Below, in pieces: positions 1-8,142 of a stretch of DNA of 64,000 bases. Every line of letters begins with the position of its first letter. The stretch's first letter is position 1. The DNA comes from Gallionella sp. Its GTDB lineage: Bacteria; Pseudomonadota; Gammaproteobacteria; Burkholderiales; Gallionellaceae. The notes below the pieces were generated by a model, which did no database searches, was not told where the DNA came from, and saw only the letters and a list, made by a program, of their open reading frames with translations. Location of the stretch: positions 266,856-330,855 of the forward strand of contig JAQTZW010000002.1 in the NCBI GenBank assembly GCA_028687575.1, read 5' to 3'. A program made the translations under genes and the position numbers.

Positions 1-105
1 CAATTGTCGCGCCGCATCCAATTGTTTATGGCCTTGCCGATTGACAAGCTTGATAAGCTGACTTTGAAAGAAAAGCTGTCTGAGATTGGTCGCATTCAGG
101 ATTAA
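1..105 (+). CDS. C-terminal end of an arsenate reductase-like protein (partial)
   Basis: An open frame enters from the left edge and stops at TAA 103-105, giving the last 34 residues, which end in DKLTLKEKLSEIGRIQD. This tail (RRIQLF-x-ALP, then a helix ending in EIG) resembles the C-terminus of low-molecular-weight-phosphatase-type arsenate reductases (ArsC) that sit beside ACR3 pumps. The ArsC reading comes from memory of that family and from the arsenite pump that follows 154 bases downstream. The catalytic part lies outside the window, so the call is tentative. An ArsR regulator tail is the main alternative. Confidence 0.45.
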   Translation, partial: QLSRRIQLFMALPIDKLDKLTLKEKLSEIGRIQD

Positions 106-259
106 GGAGGTCGTGGTGGCTGGAGTGCCTGGGCTCTGGGTTGCGGCACGGTTGCCAGGCAGGCGGCACACGCAACGTTATGCAGCCGTTTCCCCGCTCA
201 AGGATGAGCCAGTTGGCGTTAATAAAGGCCAACTTGCTGGTTCGTAATAAGGAAATACC

Positions 260-1276
260 ATGAACGTTTTCGAACGCTACCTGACCCTGTGGGTTTTTCT
301 GTGCATTATCGTCGGTGTGATTCTGGGGCAAACCTTCCCGGCACCATTTCACTGGCTGGGCACGCTGGAAGTCGCCAAGGTCAACATCCCGGTTGGATTG
401 CTGATTTGGGTGATGATTATTCCGATGTTGCTGCGCATAGACTTCGGCGCACTGCATGAAGTACGTAAACACTGGCGCGGTATCGGTGTGACGCTATTCA
501 TTAACTGGGCGGTCAAGCCGTTCTCTATGGCCTTGCTGGGCTGGATATTCATTCGTCAGGTGTTTGCGCCGTATCTGCCAGCCGAGCAGATTGATAGTTA
601 TATCGCTGGCCTAGTGCTGTTGGCCGCAGCACCCTGTACCGCGATGGTGTTTGTCTGGAGTCGTCTGGTGAATGGTGAACCGCTGTTTACCCTGAGTCAG
701 GTTGCCTTGAACGACTCCATTATGATGTTTGCCTTCGCGCCCATTGTTGCGCTATTGCTAGGCATCTCCTCGATCATCGTGCCGTGGAATACCTTAATCG
801 TATCGGTGGTGCTGTACATCGTATTGCCTGTGCTATTTGCGCAGTTATGGCGCAAACTTTTGCTCAAATGCGGCGAGGCCGCATTGCAGCATACCCTGGA
901 AATACTCGGGCCAATTTCCATCTCCGCATTATTGTTAACACTCGTGCTGCTGTTCGCATTTCAGGGTAAGGCGATTGTCGAGCAGCCTTTGGTTATCCTG
1001 ATGTTGGCTATACCGATTACAATACAGGTGTATTTCACGTCCGGTTTGGCTTATTGGCTGAATCGTCGCTTTGGGGAGGCGCACTGCGTTGCCGGGCCAT
1101 CCGCGCTGATTGGGGCAAGCAATTTCTTTGAATTGGCAGTCGCTGCCGCCATCAGCTTGTTCGGTTTTACTTCGGGTGCTGCGCTGGCAACGGTAGTCGG
1201 TGTGCTGATTGAGGTGCCGGTGATGTTGAGCGTGGTCTACATCGTAAAGCGCACGGAAAAGTGGTATGTCGGTTAA
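260..1276 (+). CDS. acr3: ACR3-type arsenite efflux transporter
   Basis: Inner-membrane carrier that exports arsenite, a detoxification step after arsenate reduction. The 338-residue protein is hydrophobic throughout, with about ten membrane segments, the usual size for bacterial ACR3. Cys126 in the motif AAAPCTAMVFVWS is the conserved membrane cysteine needed for arsenite transport in this family, and the segments WVMIIPMLLRID and GASNFFELAVA are typical. The start ATG at 260 is preceded by AAGGAAA at good spacing. The upstream fragment may be an arsC, which would make this an arsenic resistance unit. No promoter was recognised in the 154-base gap. Confidence 0.93.
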   Translation: MNVFERYLTLWVFLCIIVGVILGQTFPAPFHWLGTLEVAKVNIPVGLLIWVMIIPMLLRIDFGALHEVRKHWRGIGVTLFINWAVKPFSMALLGWIFIRQVFAPYLPAEQIDSYIAGLVLLAAAPCTAMVFVWSRLVNGEPLFTLSQVALNDSIMMFAFAPIVALLLGISSIIVPWNTLIVSVVLYIVLPVLFAQLWRKLLLKCGEAALQHTLEILGPISISALLLTLVLLFAFQGKAIVEQPLVILMLAIPITIQVYFTSGLAYWLNRRFGEAHCVAGPSALIGASNFFELAVAAAISLFGFTSGAALATVVGVLIEVPVMLSVVYIVKRTEKWYVG

Positions 1277-1471
1277 GTTGTGAATACCGTGCCCAATAAA
1301 GGCCGGTTGTTAATGTAGCCTTTTTCTAAGCAAGTCTATCCAAGGCAATTCTTGGCGTCGCGCTTTCCGCTATGGATTGCGCAAACTGGCTTACGGTCAG
1401 TGGATCGCACCAACTTCCGAGTTCGTGTTGTTGCCGCCCCTTTGCGGGCGGCTTAGACATTTGGAGAAATT

Positions 1472-2992
1472 ATGAATATCAAAAATCTTGCCGAAGCCAA
1501 GGTCAATATCCTGAGCGGGCTTACTGTGGCATTGGCGCTAGTGCCAGAGGCAATCGCCTTTGCTTTCGTGGCACATGTCCATCCTCTGGTTGGTTTGTAT
1601 GCCGCATTCATGGTGGGGCTAATCACATCACTGATTGGTGGTCGTCCCGGCATGATTTCAGGGGCAACCGGCGCGCTGGCGGTGGTAATGGTGGCGTTGG
1701 TGGTGCAGCATGGAGTGGAATATCTATTCGCCACGGTGGTGCTGATGGGCGTGCTGCAAATCCTGTTCGGGCTGGCCAGATTCGGCAAGTTTATTCGTAT
1801 GGTGCCGCATCCGGTGATGCTGGGTTTCGTCAATGGTCTCGCCATCGTGATCTTCCTGGCGCAGATGGGGCACTTCAAGGTGAGCAATCTGGACGGTAGT
1901 CAGAGCTGGATGCAGGGCGCGCCGCTTTTCACAATGCTGGGTCTGATTGCGCTGACTATGGCGATTATCTATTTGCTACCTAAACTTACTACCGCGATTC
2001 CTTCAACATTGGCAGCTATCGTAGCGGTTTCTGCGCTGGTGATCTTTTCTGGTATAGACACCAGGACAGTGGGCGATCTGGCTTCCATCAAGGGTGGGTT
2101 GCCGCAGTTCCATCTGCCAGATGTGCCGTTTAACTGGGCGACATTGCAGATTATCTTTCCCTATAGCTTAATTCTCGCCGCTATTGGCCTGATCGAATCG
2201 TTGTTGACGTTGAACCTGATAGACGACATGACCCAGACGCGTGGCAAACCTAACCGCGCCAGCATAGGGCAGGGCGTCGCTAACGTGGTGACGGGCTTTT
2301 TCGGTGGCATGGGCGGCTGCGCGATGATAGGTCAAAGCATGATCAACGTGACCAATGGTGCGGTTAAGCACCTTTCCGGTATTGCGGCAGCACTGTTTTT
2401 GCTTAGTTTCATCCTGTTCGCTTCGCACTGGATTGAGATGATTCCCCTTGCGGCGCTGATTGGCCTGATGTTTGTGGTGTCGGAAAAGACTTTCGAGTGG
2501 GGGAGCTTCCGCTTGTTTGGCAAAGTGCCAACGCCGGATGTGGTCGTGGTTGTCACCGTTGCCGGGGTGACGGTGATGACTGATCTGGCGATTGCGGTAA
2601 TCGTCGGTATTATCATCTCGGCTCTGGTATTTGCCTGGCAGCATGCCAAGAATATCGAGGTGCGTATAACGACAGAGGAACATGGTTGGAAGGTGTATGA
2701 CCTACATGGTTCGTTGTTCTTCGCCTCGACGCAAAATTTCCTCGCGTTATTCACGCCTAAAGACGACCCGTCTGAAGTGGTGATTGATTTCAAGAATGCC
2801 CGCGTGAAAGATCATTCGGCCTTGGAAGCTATAGACCTGCTGGCAGAGCGCTATACCCAGCAAGGTAAGAAGCTACATTTGCGCCACCTCAGCCCCGATT
2901 GCCTGGAGTTGTTGGACAAGGCTAAAGGCATGATAGAAGTCAACGTGTTGGAGGACCCGTTGTACCACCCGGCGGATAATCGCTTGGGGTGA
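1472..2992 (+). CDS. SulP family anion transporter with STAS domain
   Basis: SulP/SLC26-type secondary transporter of an inorganic anion, probably sulfate or bicarbonate; the substrate cannot be read from sequence. Residues 1 to about 390 form a membrane domain that opens with the family signature GLTVALALVPEAIAFAF and contains GGMGGCAMIGQS. Residues about 400-500 form a soluble STAS domain (VVIDFKNARVKDHSALEAID), the regulatory part of the family. GGAGA lies just upstream of ATG 1472. The gene stands alone, with 195 bases to the arsenite pump upstream and a convergent neighbour downstream. BicA-like bicarbonate uptake is possible but unproven. Confidence 0.9.
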   Translation: MNIKNLAEAKVNILSGLTVALALVPEAIAFAFVAHVHPLVGLYAAFMVGLITSLIGGRPGMISGATGALAVVMVALVVQHGVEYLFATVVLMGVLQILFGLARFGKFIRMVPHPVMLGFVNGLAIVIFLAQMGHFKVSNLDGSQSWMQGAPLFTMLGLIALTMAIIYLLPKLTTAIPSTLAAIVAVSALVIFSGIDTRTVGDLASIKGGLPQFHLPDVPFNWATLQIIFPYSLILAAIGLIESLLTLNLIDDMTQTRGKPNRASIGQGVANVVTGFFGGMGGCAMIGQSMINVTNGAVKHLSGIAAALFLLSFILFASHWIEMIPLAALIGLMFVVSEKTFEWGSFRLFGKVPTPDVVVVVTVAGVTVMTDLAIAVIVGIIISALVFAWQHAKNIEVRITTEEHGWKVYDLHGSLFFASTQNFLALFTPKDDPSEVVIDFKNARVKDHSALEAIDLLAERYTQQGKKLHLRHLSPDCLELLDKAKGMIEVNVLEDPLYHPADNRLG

Positions 2993-3152
2993 ATTCACTT
3001 GTAGCACGCTCTGGAATCGCAGCAACTCACTGCGGAGTGGCGGCTTATGGCTATGTAATTAAGCTGTTCCGCGTAGAAGTGGTGAGTTGGTCAAGGTTGT
3101 TCCCCTTTTTACAATTCATTTCGCACTAAAAATTGGCCTTCAAAACCACGGG

Positions 3153-4238
3153 CTATCGAGGTGACAGTGAGTAGGGGCGCTCGACCAGCAGGAAAAGCGC
3201 CGAGGTCGGGATGAGCGTCAAAGCAAACATCGGTGGCAGCAAGGCCCAGAACAGCCAGGCACCATGGTCGGCAACCGGCAGCACTTTTGACAGCGCCTGA
3301 AACTCCGCCTTAAGCGCCAAACCGTGCAGCAAATAATACGAATAGCTCATGTTTCCCAGCCAACGTAGCGGTGTCCAAGAGAACAGGCGCGGCAGCCAGG
3401 CCGATGAATCGCGAAAGCAGGCTAGGCAAAGGGCGAAGAACGAAACAAAAAGGATGCAGACTTTGAGCGCGATGCCGCCTGAGCCCGTCATTGGCAGCAG
3501 CGTGCCTAGCAGACCGGTACACAAGGCGAGCAAGCCGAAAAAGCTATGCAGCGTGAGCGGGCGAGGGCTATTCATCACCTCATAAAGCACGATCCCAGAA
3601 ATGAACATGATCAGCCTGACGTGCCCACCATTTATGGCGCAGTAGATTGCCGTGACCGTTGCCGCGCCCAAAAAGAATGTCGTGCGCCAGACCGCCGAGC
3701 GGTCGCGTAACCGGAACACGGCGATCACCAGCGGAATTAACAAGTAGTAAAACATTTCGTAGCTCAACGACCACGCGACCGTAATCATCGGCTCGATGGG
3801 CAAGAGTCCGGGCAGCAGCAGGAAGTTTTGAATCAGGTACCAAATTCCTTCAGGCGCGGTGGCGGGAATTTTGCTTTCGGCGGGAAAGAGCAGGGATAGG
3901 GCGACATATATCAGAAAGACCGCAATAAAAGCCGGATAGATGCGTACCACCCGTCTAGACATAAAGCGCATAAATTTCTGGCAGCGCGCAATCAATGACC
4001 CATAGATGAGATAGCCGCTAAGTACAAAAAACAAGTCCACACCGCTGTTGCCTATGGTGTGAAGTGCTGTTGCGAACACCAGAAAGTCGGTATTCCCGGC
4101 TATCCAGGGGTTTATCAAAGTGACGAAATGCACCATGAAAACCAGGAAGACAGCAAAGCCGCGCATCCCTTCCATCGGGCGGACGTTAGCTGCGCTACCT
4201 CCGCGTGATAATTCAAATCTCTGTGCGAGCCAGTTCAT
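3153..4238 (-). CDS. Membrane acyltransferase, OafA/YrhL family (acyltransferase 3)
   Basis: Predicted inner-membrane O-acyltransferase that modifies surface sugars or another extracytoplasmic acceptor. The 361-residue protein has about ten membrane segments. The N-terminal region carries MEGMRGFAVFLVFMVHF, the family's conserved R and H pair in the first helix, followed by VDLFFVLSGYLI, and SYSYYLLHG near the C-terminus. The C-terminal SGNH domain found in some relatives is absent. No strong ribosome binding site precedes the ATG. The gene is monocistronic and convergent with the SulP gene. The acceptor is unknown, since no glycan cluster is adjacent. Confidence 0.88.
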   Translation of the reverse strand: MNWLAQRFELSRGGSAANVRPMEGMRGFAVFLVFMVHFVTLINPWIAGNTDFLVFATALHTIGNSGVDLFFVLSGYLIYGSLIARCQKFMRFMSRRVVRIYPAFIAVFLIYVALSLLFPAESKIPATAPEGIWYLIQNFLLLPGLLPIEPMITVAWSLSYEMFYYLLIPLVIAVFRLRDRSAVWRTTFFLGAATVTAIYCAINGGHVRLIMFISGIVLYEVMNSPRPLTLHSFFGLLALCTGLLGTLLPMTGSGGIALKVCILFVSFFALCLACFRDSSAWLPRLFSWTPLRWLGNMSYSYYLLHGLALKAEFQALSKVLPVADHGAWLFWALLPPMFALTLIPTSALFLLVERPYSLSPR

Positions 4239-4402
4239 GGTTTTATTTTTATTTGGTTTTTGGGGCCACCAGCAACTCTATACTGACAGCCAACCTGTTC
4301 GTAGTCAGCGTGCGCGACGCATTCAATTTACGATTGAACCACAATTAGCGCAGGAAGGAATCGACGAGGGGGAATAATCGGGTGGGATGGAGGCACTTCC
4401 TG

Positions 4403-4434
4403 CATCGGGGTTCGACGGGAGTCGAGCCCCGATG
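4403..4434. terminator. Hairpin downstream of the 30-residue membrane peptide gene
   Basis: A nearly perfect 13-bp stem (ATCGGGGTTCGAC paired with GTCGAGCCCCGAT, one G-U) around a GGGA loop lies 8 bases beyond the stop of the minus-strand small gene. There is no U tract, so it may protect or structure the transcript rather than end it. Confidence 0.45.
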
Positions 4435-4442
4435 GTGCTAGT

Positions 4443-4535
4443 TTAGCCCCGGATCTTGATAGTGATGATAGTCACTATTATTCCAAGGACTGCAGCAACT
4501 CCGATAACGGTAAGTATTGTAGAAAAAATGTTCAT
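4443..4535 (-). CDS. Small single-pass membrane peptide, 30 residues
   Basis: A very short gene coding for MNIFSTILTVIGVAAV plus a second hydrophobic half ending in the basic tail IKIRG, which is one membrane-spanning helix. The start at 4535 has a near-ideal ribosome binding site (GGGAGGAAG, 5 bases before ATG), and a stable hairpin follows the stop. These support real translation. A longer in-frame version starting at 4655 is possible, but its upstream part is AT-rich and has no good site. Function is unknown. Candidates are a small regulatory membrane peptide or a type I toxin-like peptide; no antisense RNA was identified. Confidence 0.5.
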   Translation of the reverse strand: MNIFSTILTVIGVAAVLGIIVTIITIKIRG

Positions 4536-4841
4536 ATAGACTTCCTCCCGTGTAGTTGAAAAAATGGGTGCAAAATTAACCCGTAAAAAATTTAGCACAT
4601 TTCTTTCCCAAAAAAAATAACCATGATGGTCGTATTGGTCTAAATTAACCTTCATCCGAGAAATGAGCTTTCATGGGGGGGCATAAAACCCAGGTCGCAT
4701 TGACAAGGATGGTGATGAAAATGCTGAAGCAGGATACACGCCCGAGTTCGGGGAGTTGCGCTTACGCGGCTTAACCGTCAGCCGCCGGAAAAACTGGTAG
4801 CATGAAACCCCTCCCTTTGATGTCGAAATACTGGGGAAAAG

Positions 4842-4952
4842 TTACTCGGGCATTTTGAAGTTTCCACAACGATGATATACACCCATGTGCTGAACAAGGG
4901 GGCGCGCTGGGTGAGCCGCCCGCAAGGGGCCTGCGTATCTGCAAGGGATTAA
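4842..4952 (+). pseudogene. Decayed C-terminus of a tyrosine recombinase (integrase)
   Basis: Frame 4842-4952 reads LLGHFEVSTTMIYTHVLNKG and continues to TAA. LLGHxxVSTTMIYTHVLN is the last conserved block of phage/integron-type tyrosine recombinases, holding the motif His (GH) and the nucleophile Tyr (IYTH). Nothing upstream in any frame continues the catalytic domain, so this is a relic of about 37 codons. It marks a past integration event between the small membrane gene and the ABC ATPase. About 180 bases on its left (4660-4840) hold nothing else I recognise. Confidence 0.72.
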
Positions 4953-4991
4953 AGTCACAAGAGCACAAGCACACCCCGCTGGATAAGTGAT

Positions 4992-6983
4992 ATGCAAAAA
5001 AATATATTGTCTGTTCAATCTCTTACAACTTCATTGCATTCGGTTGCCGCTATTGTTGATGGCATCTCTTTCGACATCGCTGCGGGCGAGACTTTTGCGC
5101 TGCTGGGGGAGTCGGGCTGCGGCAAGTCCATGACAGCGCTATCCTTGATGAGACTGTTGCCGGACGGGGTGGCGAATACCGGCGGTGCGGTGCAACTGGA
5201 TGGAGTCGGCTTGTTCGGTCTGACGGAGCGCGAGATGTGCGAACTGCGCGGCGGCAGCATGGCAATGATCTTTCAGGAGCCGGGGCTGAGTCTGAATCCG
5301 GTGATGACGGTGGGCGCGCAGATCGCCGAGGTGCTGCCGTTGCATGGCAGGGACGTGCGGCAGCGTTGTATCGAACTGCTGGACCGAGTGGGCATTCCCG
5401 ATGCGGTGCGACGCGTACATGAGTATCCGTTCCAGCTTTCAGGAGGCATGAAGCAGCGCGTGATGATCGCGATGGCGCTGGCCGGTCAGCCGAAACTGCT
5501 GATCGCCGACGAGCCGACCACCGCGCTGGACGTGACGATACAGGCGCAGGTGTTGCAATTGCTGCGCGACACGCAAAACCAGACCGGCATGGCGATGCTG
5601 CTGATCACCCATGATCTGGGCGTGGTGGCGGAGAATGCGCACCGCATCGGCGTGATGTATGCCGGGCAGATCGTCGAGCAGGCTAGCCGCGAGCAGTTGT
5701 TTGCAGAACCGCTGCACCCCTATACGCAGAAGTTGTTTGCGGCACTGCCCGCCGCCGGTCGCGGCACGCTGGCCGCCATTCCCGGTAGCGTGCCCCCGCT
5801 GGGCAGCGTCCGACAGGGCTGCCGCTTTGCGGCGCGCTGTGATCGGGCATGGGCGCTGTGCCTTGAGCAGACGCCGCCGTGGGCGGAGTCCGAGGGGCGC
5901 GGGGTGCGATGCCATTTGTATTGTGAAACGGGAAACGTGAAAGGTGAAACGAACTCTCCTCTCCCGCTGGCGGGAGAGGAGGGGGGGGAGAGGGACGTTT
6001 CCCGTTTCCCGTTTCCCGTTTCACTGCTTGAGGTCACCGACCTCAAGGTGCATTTCCCCATCCGCAAGGGGGTGTTGCAGCGTGTGGCGGGCAGCGTCAA
6101 GGCGGTGGACGGAGTGTCGCTTTCGATTGCCGCCGGACGCACACTGGCGCTGGTAGGCGAGTCGGGCTGTGGCAAGACCACGCTGGGCAAGGCGCTGCTG
6201 CAATTGGTTACGCCCACGGCGGGTAGCGTGAGGCTGGCTGACCAGGAACTGGTCGGGCTGAGTCAGCGCGAACTGCGCACCCGGCGCGCGGCGATGCAGA
6301 TGATATTTCAGGACCCGTATGCCTCGCTGAATCCGAGGATGCGGGTGGCCGAGATCCTCGAAGAGGGTATGAGCGCGATGAACGTCGGCGGCGACAGCGC
6401 GGCCCGACAGGCACAGATAGATGGCCTGCTGGACAAGGTCGGCCTGCCGGTCGCGGCGAAATGGCGTTATCCGCACGAATTTTCCGGTGGGCAGCGGCAG
6501 CGCATCGCCATCGCACGTGCGCTGGCGGTCGCCCCGCAACTCTTGATCTGCGACGAGCCGACCAGCGCGCTGGACGTTTCGGTGCAGGCGCAGATATTGA
6601 ATCTGCTGCGGGAATTACAACAGGAACTGGGTCTGGGCTACCTGTTCATCACCCACAATCTGGCGGTGGTGGACTATCTGGCCGATGAGGTGTGCGTGAT
6701 GTATCTGGGGCGCATTGTGGAGCGTGGTGCGAGTGGGCAGGTGATGCGTACTCCTGCGCATCCCTACACGCGGGCGCTGCTTTCCGCTGTGCCGAGGATG
6801 GATGCACAAGCACGCGAGTTTATCCGGCTGGAGGGCGATTTGCCGTCGCCCGCCGCACCGCCGCCGGGCTGCCATTTCGCGCCGCGCTGCCCTGATGCAC
6901 AGGCGGTTTGCCGGGAAACATACCCGCCTGTCAGTGAGGTGCGCGAGGGGCATCGGGTGCATTGCCATTTTCCGTTGAAATAA
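4992..6983 (+). CDS. yejF: Peptide/microcin-type ABC transporter ATPase, two fused ATP-binding domains (YejF-like)
   Basis: Cytoplasmic ATPase subunit of a dipeptide/oligopeptide importer, with both nucleotide-binding domains on one 663-residue chain as in YejF. Domain 1 (about residues 5-310) has Walker A GESGCGKS, signature LSGGMKQR and Walker B LLIADEPT. Domain 2 (about 348-655) repeats [16 protein letters not shown] and LLICDEPT. Each domain ends in the Cys-containing oligopeptide/dipeptide C-terminal motif ([16 protein letters not shown]). The permease and binding-protein genes are not adjacent, which is unusual. The interdomain linker, residues about 311-345, is encoded by an in-frame palindromic repeat (listed separately). 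Confidence 0.9.
   Translation: MQKNILSVQSLTTSLHSVAAIVDGISFDIAAGETFALLGESGCGKSMTALSLMRLLPDGVANTGGAVQLDGVGLFGLTEREMCELRGGSMAMIFQEPGLSLNPVMTVGAQIAEVLPLHGRDVRQRCIELLDRVGIPDAVRRVHEYPFQLSGGMKQRVMIAMALAGQPKLLIADEPTTALDVTIQAQVLQLLRDTQNQTGMAMLLITHDLGVVAENAHRIGVMYAGQIVEQASREQLFAEPLHPYTQKLFAALPAAGRGTLAAIPGSVPPLGSVRQGCRFAARCDRAWALCLEQTPPWAESEGRGVRCHLYCETGNVKGETNSPLPLAGEEGGERDVSRFPFPVSLLEVTDLKVHFPIRKGVLQRVAGSVKAVDGVSLSIAAGRTLALVGESGCGKTTLGKALLQLVTPTAGSVRLADQELVGLSQRELRTRRAAMQMIFQDPYASLNPRMRVAEILEEGMSAMNVGGDSAARQAQIDGLLDKVGLPVAAKWRYPHEFSGGQRQRIAIARALAVAPQLLICDEPTSALDVSVQAQILNLLRELQQELGLGYLFITHNLAVVDYLADEVCVMYLGRIVERGASGQVMRTPAHPYTRALLSAVPRMDAQAREFIRLEGDLPSPAAPPPGCHFAPRCPDAQAVCRETYPPVSEVREGHRVHCHFPLK
5923..6024. 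repeat. Inverted-repeat element carried in frame inside the ABC ATPase gene
   Basis: A 102-base element bounded by perfect 15-base inverted ends (GTGAAACGGGAAACG at 5923-5937 and its complement at 6010-6024). Its centre holds a 10-bp hairpin (CCTCTCCCGC / GCGGGAGAGG, 5958-5979). The ends are followed or preceded by further TTTCCCG iterations. The length is 34 codons, so the gene stays open. It replaces the linker between the two ATPase domains. It looks like a small non-autonomous repeat (REP/MITE class) that inserted in a tolerant site. Confidence 0.75.
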
Positions 6984-7105
6984 GGCGATTCGAGTTGACG
7001 GGGTAAGGGCTTTGGATTACAAAGACGACGGTGTGTCAGGTTTGTTCTGGCTGCTCACATGGCAATAAATACTGATTCGTTTCAACCTATATCGAGGAGA
7101 GCAAC

Positions 7106-7447
7106 ATGAGCAACAATACAAGCGTCGTGACGGGTGATGTCAGCAAGGAAAAACTAATCCAGGATCTGCAACTGGTCGTGTCCGATGCGGAAGAATTGCT
7201 GAAATTGACTGCAAGTCAAGCGGGCGAGAAGATCAGTGATAAGGTGAGCGTGGCTCGTGAGCGTGTTCAGGAAAGCCTGGTCTCGGCCAAGGCGCGTCTG
7301 GCGGTGGCCGAGGAAGCCATGCTGGAACGCACCCGGGAAGCCGCCCGTGCCACCGACGAATATGTCCACGAGAATCCCTGGCGTGCAGTCGGCATTGCCG
7401 CTGGTGTTGGACTGGTGGTCGGCATGTTGATCTCACGGGGTCGCTAA
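7106..7447 (+). CDS. yqjD: DUF883 / YqjD-ElaB family membrane-anchored protein
   Basis: A 113-residue protein with a long charged amphipathic helix (residues about 15-85, probable coiled coil) and one C-terminal membrane anchor (AVGIAAGVGLVVGMLI) ending in SRGR. This is the layout of YqjD/ElaB, inner-membrane proteins reported to bind ribosomes in stationary phase. AGGAGAG precedes ATG 7106. It is the first gene of a three-gene unit (yqjD-yqjE-yqjK order) with a 3-base gap to the next gene, so co-expression under stress is likely by analogy. Confidence 0.9.
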   Translation: MSNNTSVVTGDVSKEKLIQDLQLVVSDAEELLKLTASQAGEKISDKVSVARERVQESLVSAKARLAVAEEAMLERTREAARATDEYVHENPWRAVGIAAGVGLVVGMLISRGR

Positions 7448-7450
7448 GCG

Positions 7451-7840
7451 ATGTCGGGAGTGCATTCCGGTCTGATGGGGTCGGTCAGGCGGCTGCTGTC
7501 CACACTGTTGGATATCGCCTCCACCCGGCTGGAATTGCTGGCTAACGAGATATACGAGGAGCGTCTGCATTTGGAGCAGATGCTCCTTTATCTTTTGTCT
7601 GCATTGTTCTGCATCGGTATGAGCATCATGCTGCTCACGGTATTCATCGTAGTGTTGTTCTGGGATGACTACCGTTTGGGCGTATTGGGCGGGGCAGCTA
7701 CCCTGTTTCTCGTTTCCGGTTTGCTGCTGGCCGGCAAGTTGCGCGCGCTGACACGGGTCAAATCGAAGTTGTTCTCCGTTAGTCTTGCCGAACTGGGTAA
7801 GGATAGGGTGCATCTGGATGGTGACAATGGGGCTGCATAG
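7451..7840 (+). CDS. yqjE: YqjE-like phage holin superfamily membrane protein
   Basis: A 129-residue protein with an N-terminal amphipathic stretch (STLLDIASTRLELLANEI) and two adjacent membrane helices (about residues 38-60 and 70-95). This is the layout of the Phage_holin_3_6/YqjE family, which despite its name is a chromosomal stress protein family. The start at 7451 lies 3 bases after the yqjD stop and has no clear binding site of its own, suggesting translational coupling. Its end overlaps the start of the next gene. Confidence 0.85.
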   Translation: MSGVHSGLMGSVRRLLSTLLDIASTRLELLANEIYEERLHLEQMLLYLLSALFCIGMSIMLLTVFIVVLFWDDYRLGVLGGAATLFLVSGLLLAGKLRALTRVKSKLFSVSLAELGKDRVHLDGDNGAA

Positions 7841-8126
7841 GCAAGAGGTGTTGCAGCGTCGCGCGGCATTGCTGGAGAAAATCTCTGGTCAACGCGCGCA
7901 GATTGCTGAAACCGGCGAGCGTCTGAGGCCGGTTTTTCAGGTTGCCGATCAGGCGGTGCAGGCGGGACGTTTTCTTGCCGCGCATCCCGTTCTGGTGGCG
8001 GGCCTGGCCGGGCTGCTGGTGGTGCGCAGGAGAGGGATGTTGGGTCTTGTCAGAGGTGCCTGGCGAGCTTGGCAGGCGTACCGCTATTTCGGCGCAGTGT
8101 CTAAAAAGCTCAATTCAAGATTGTAA
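7818..8126 (+). CDS. yqjK: YqjK-like small protein
   Basis: Third gene of the yqjDE-like unit, about 100 residues: a charged helical N-terminus (RQEVLQRRAALLEKISGQRAQIAE) and a hydrophobic stretch at AAHPVLVAGLAGLLVV, matching the size and position of YqjK-like proteins. The start is uncertain: ATG 7818 and ATG 7827 both overlap the yqjE end, and a longer version from 7785 is less likely because it overlaps more. A strong intrinsic terminator follows at 8145-8167. Function is unknown in the family. Confidence 0.72.
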   Translation: MVTMGLHRQEVLQRRAALLEKISGQRAQIAETGERLRPVFQVADQAVQAGRFLAAHPVLVAGLAGLLVVRRRGMLGLVRGAWRAWQAYRYFGAVSKKLNSRL

Positions 8127-8142
8127 AATAAAATACATTCAA

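Noticed and set aside
113..247. Short GTG-initiated frame of 44 codons between the arsC-like end and acr3
   Set aside because: The purine-rich stretch is too close to the GTG, the peptide looks random and no hydrophobic or conserved pattern is present.
4443..4655. 70-residue version of the small membrane gene
   Set aside because: The extra N-terminal part is AT-rich leader sequence with no ribosome binding site, whereas the internal ATG has an excellent one.
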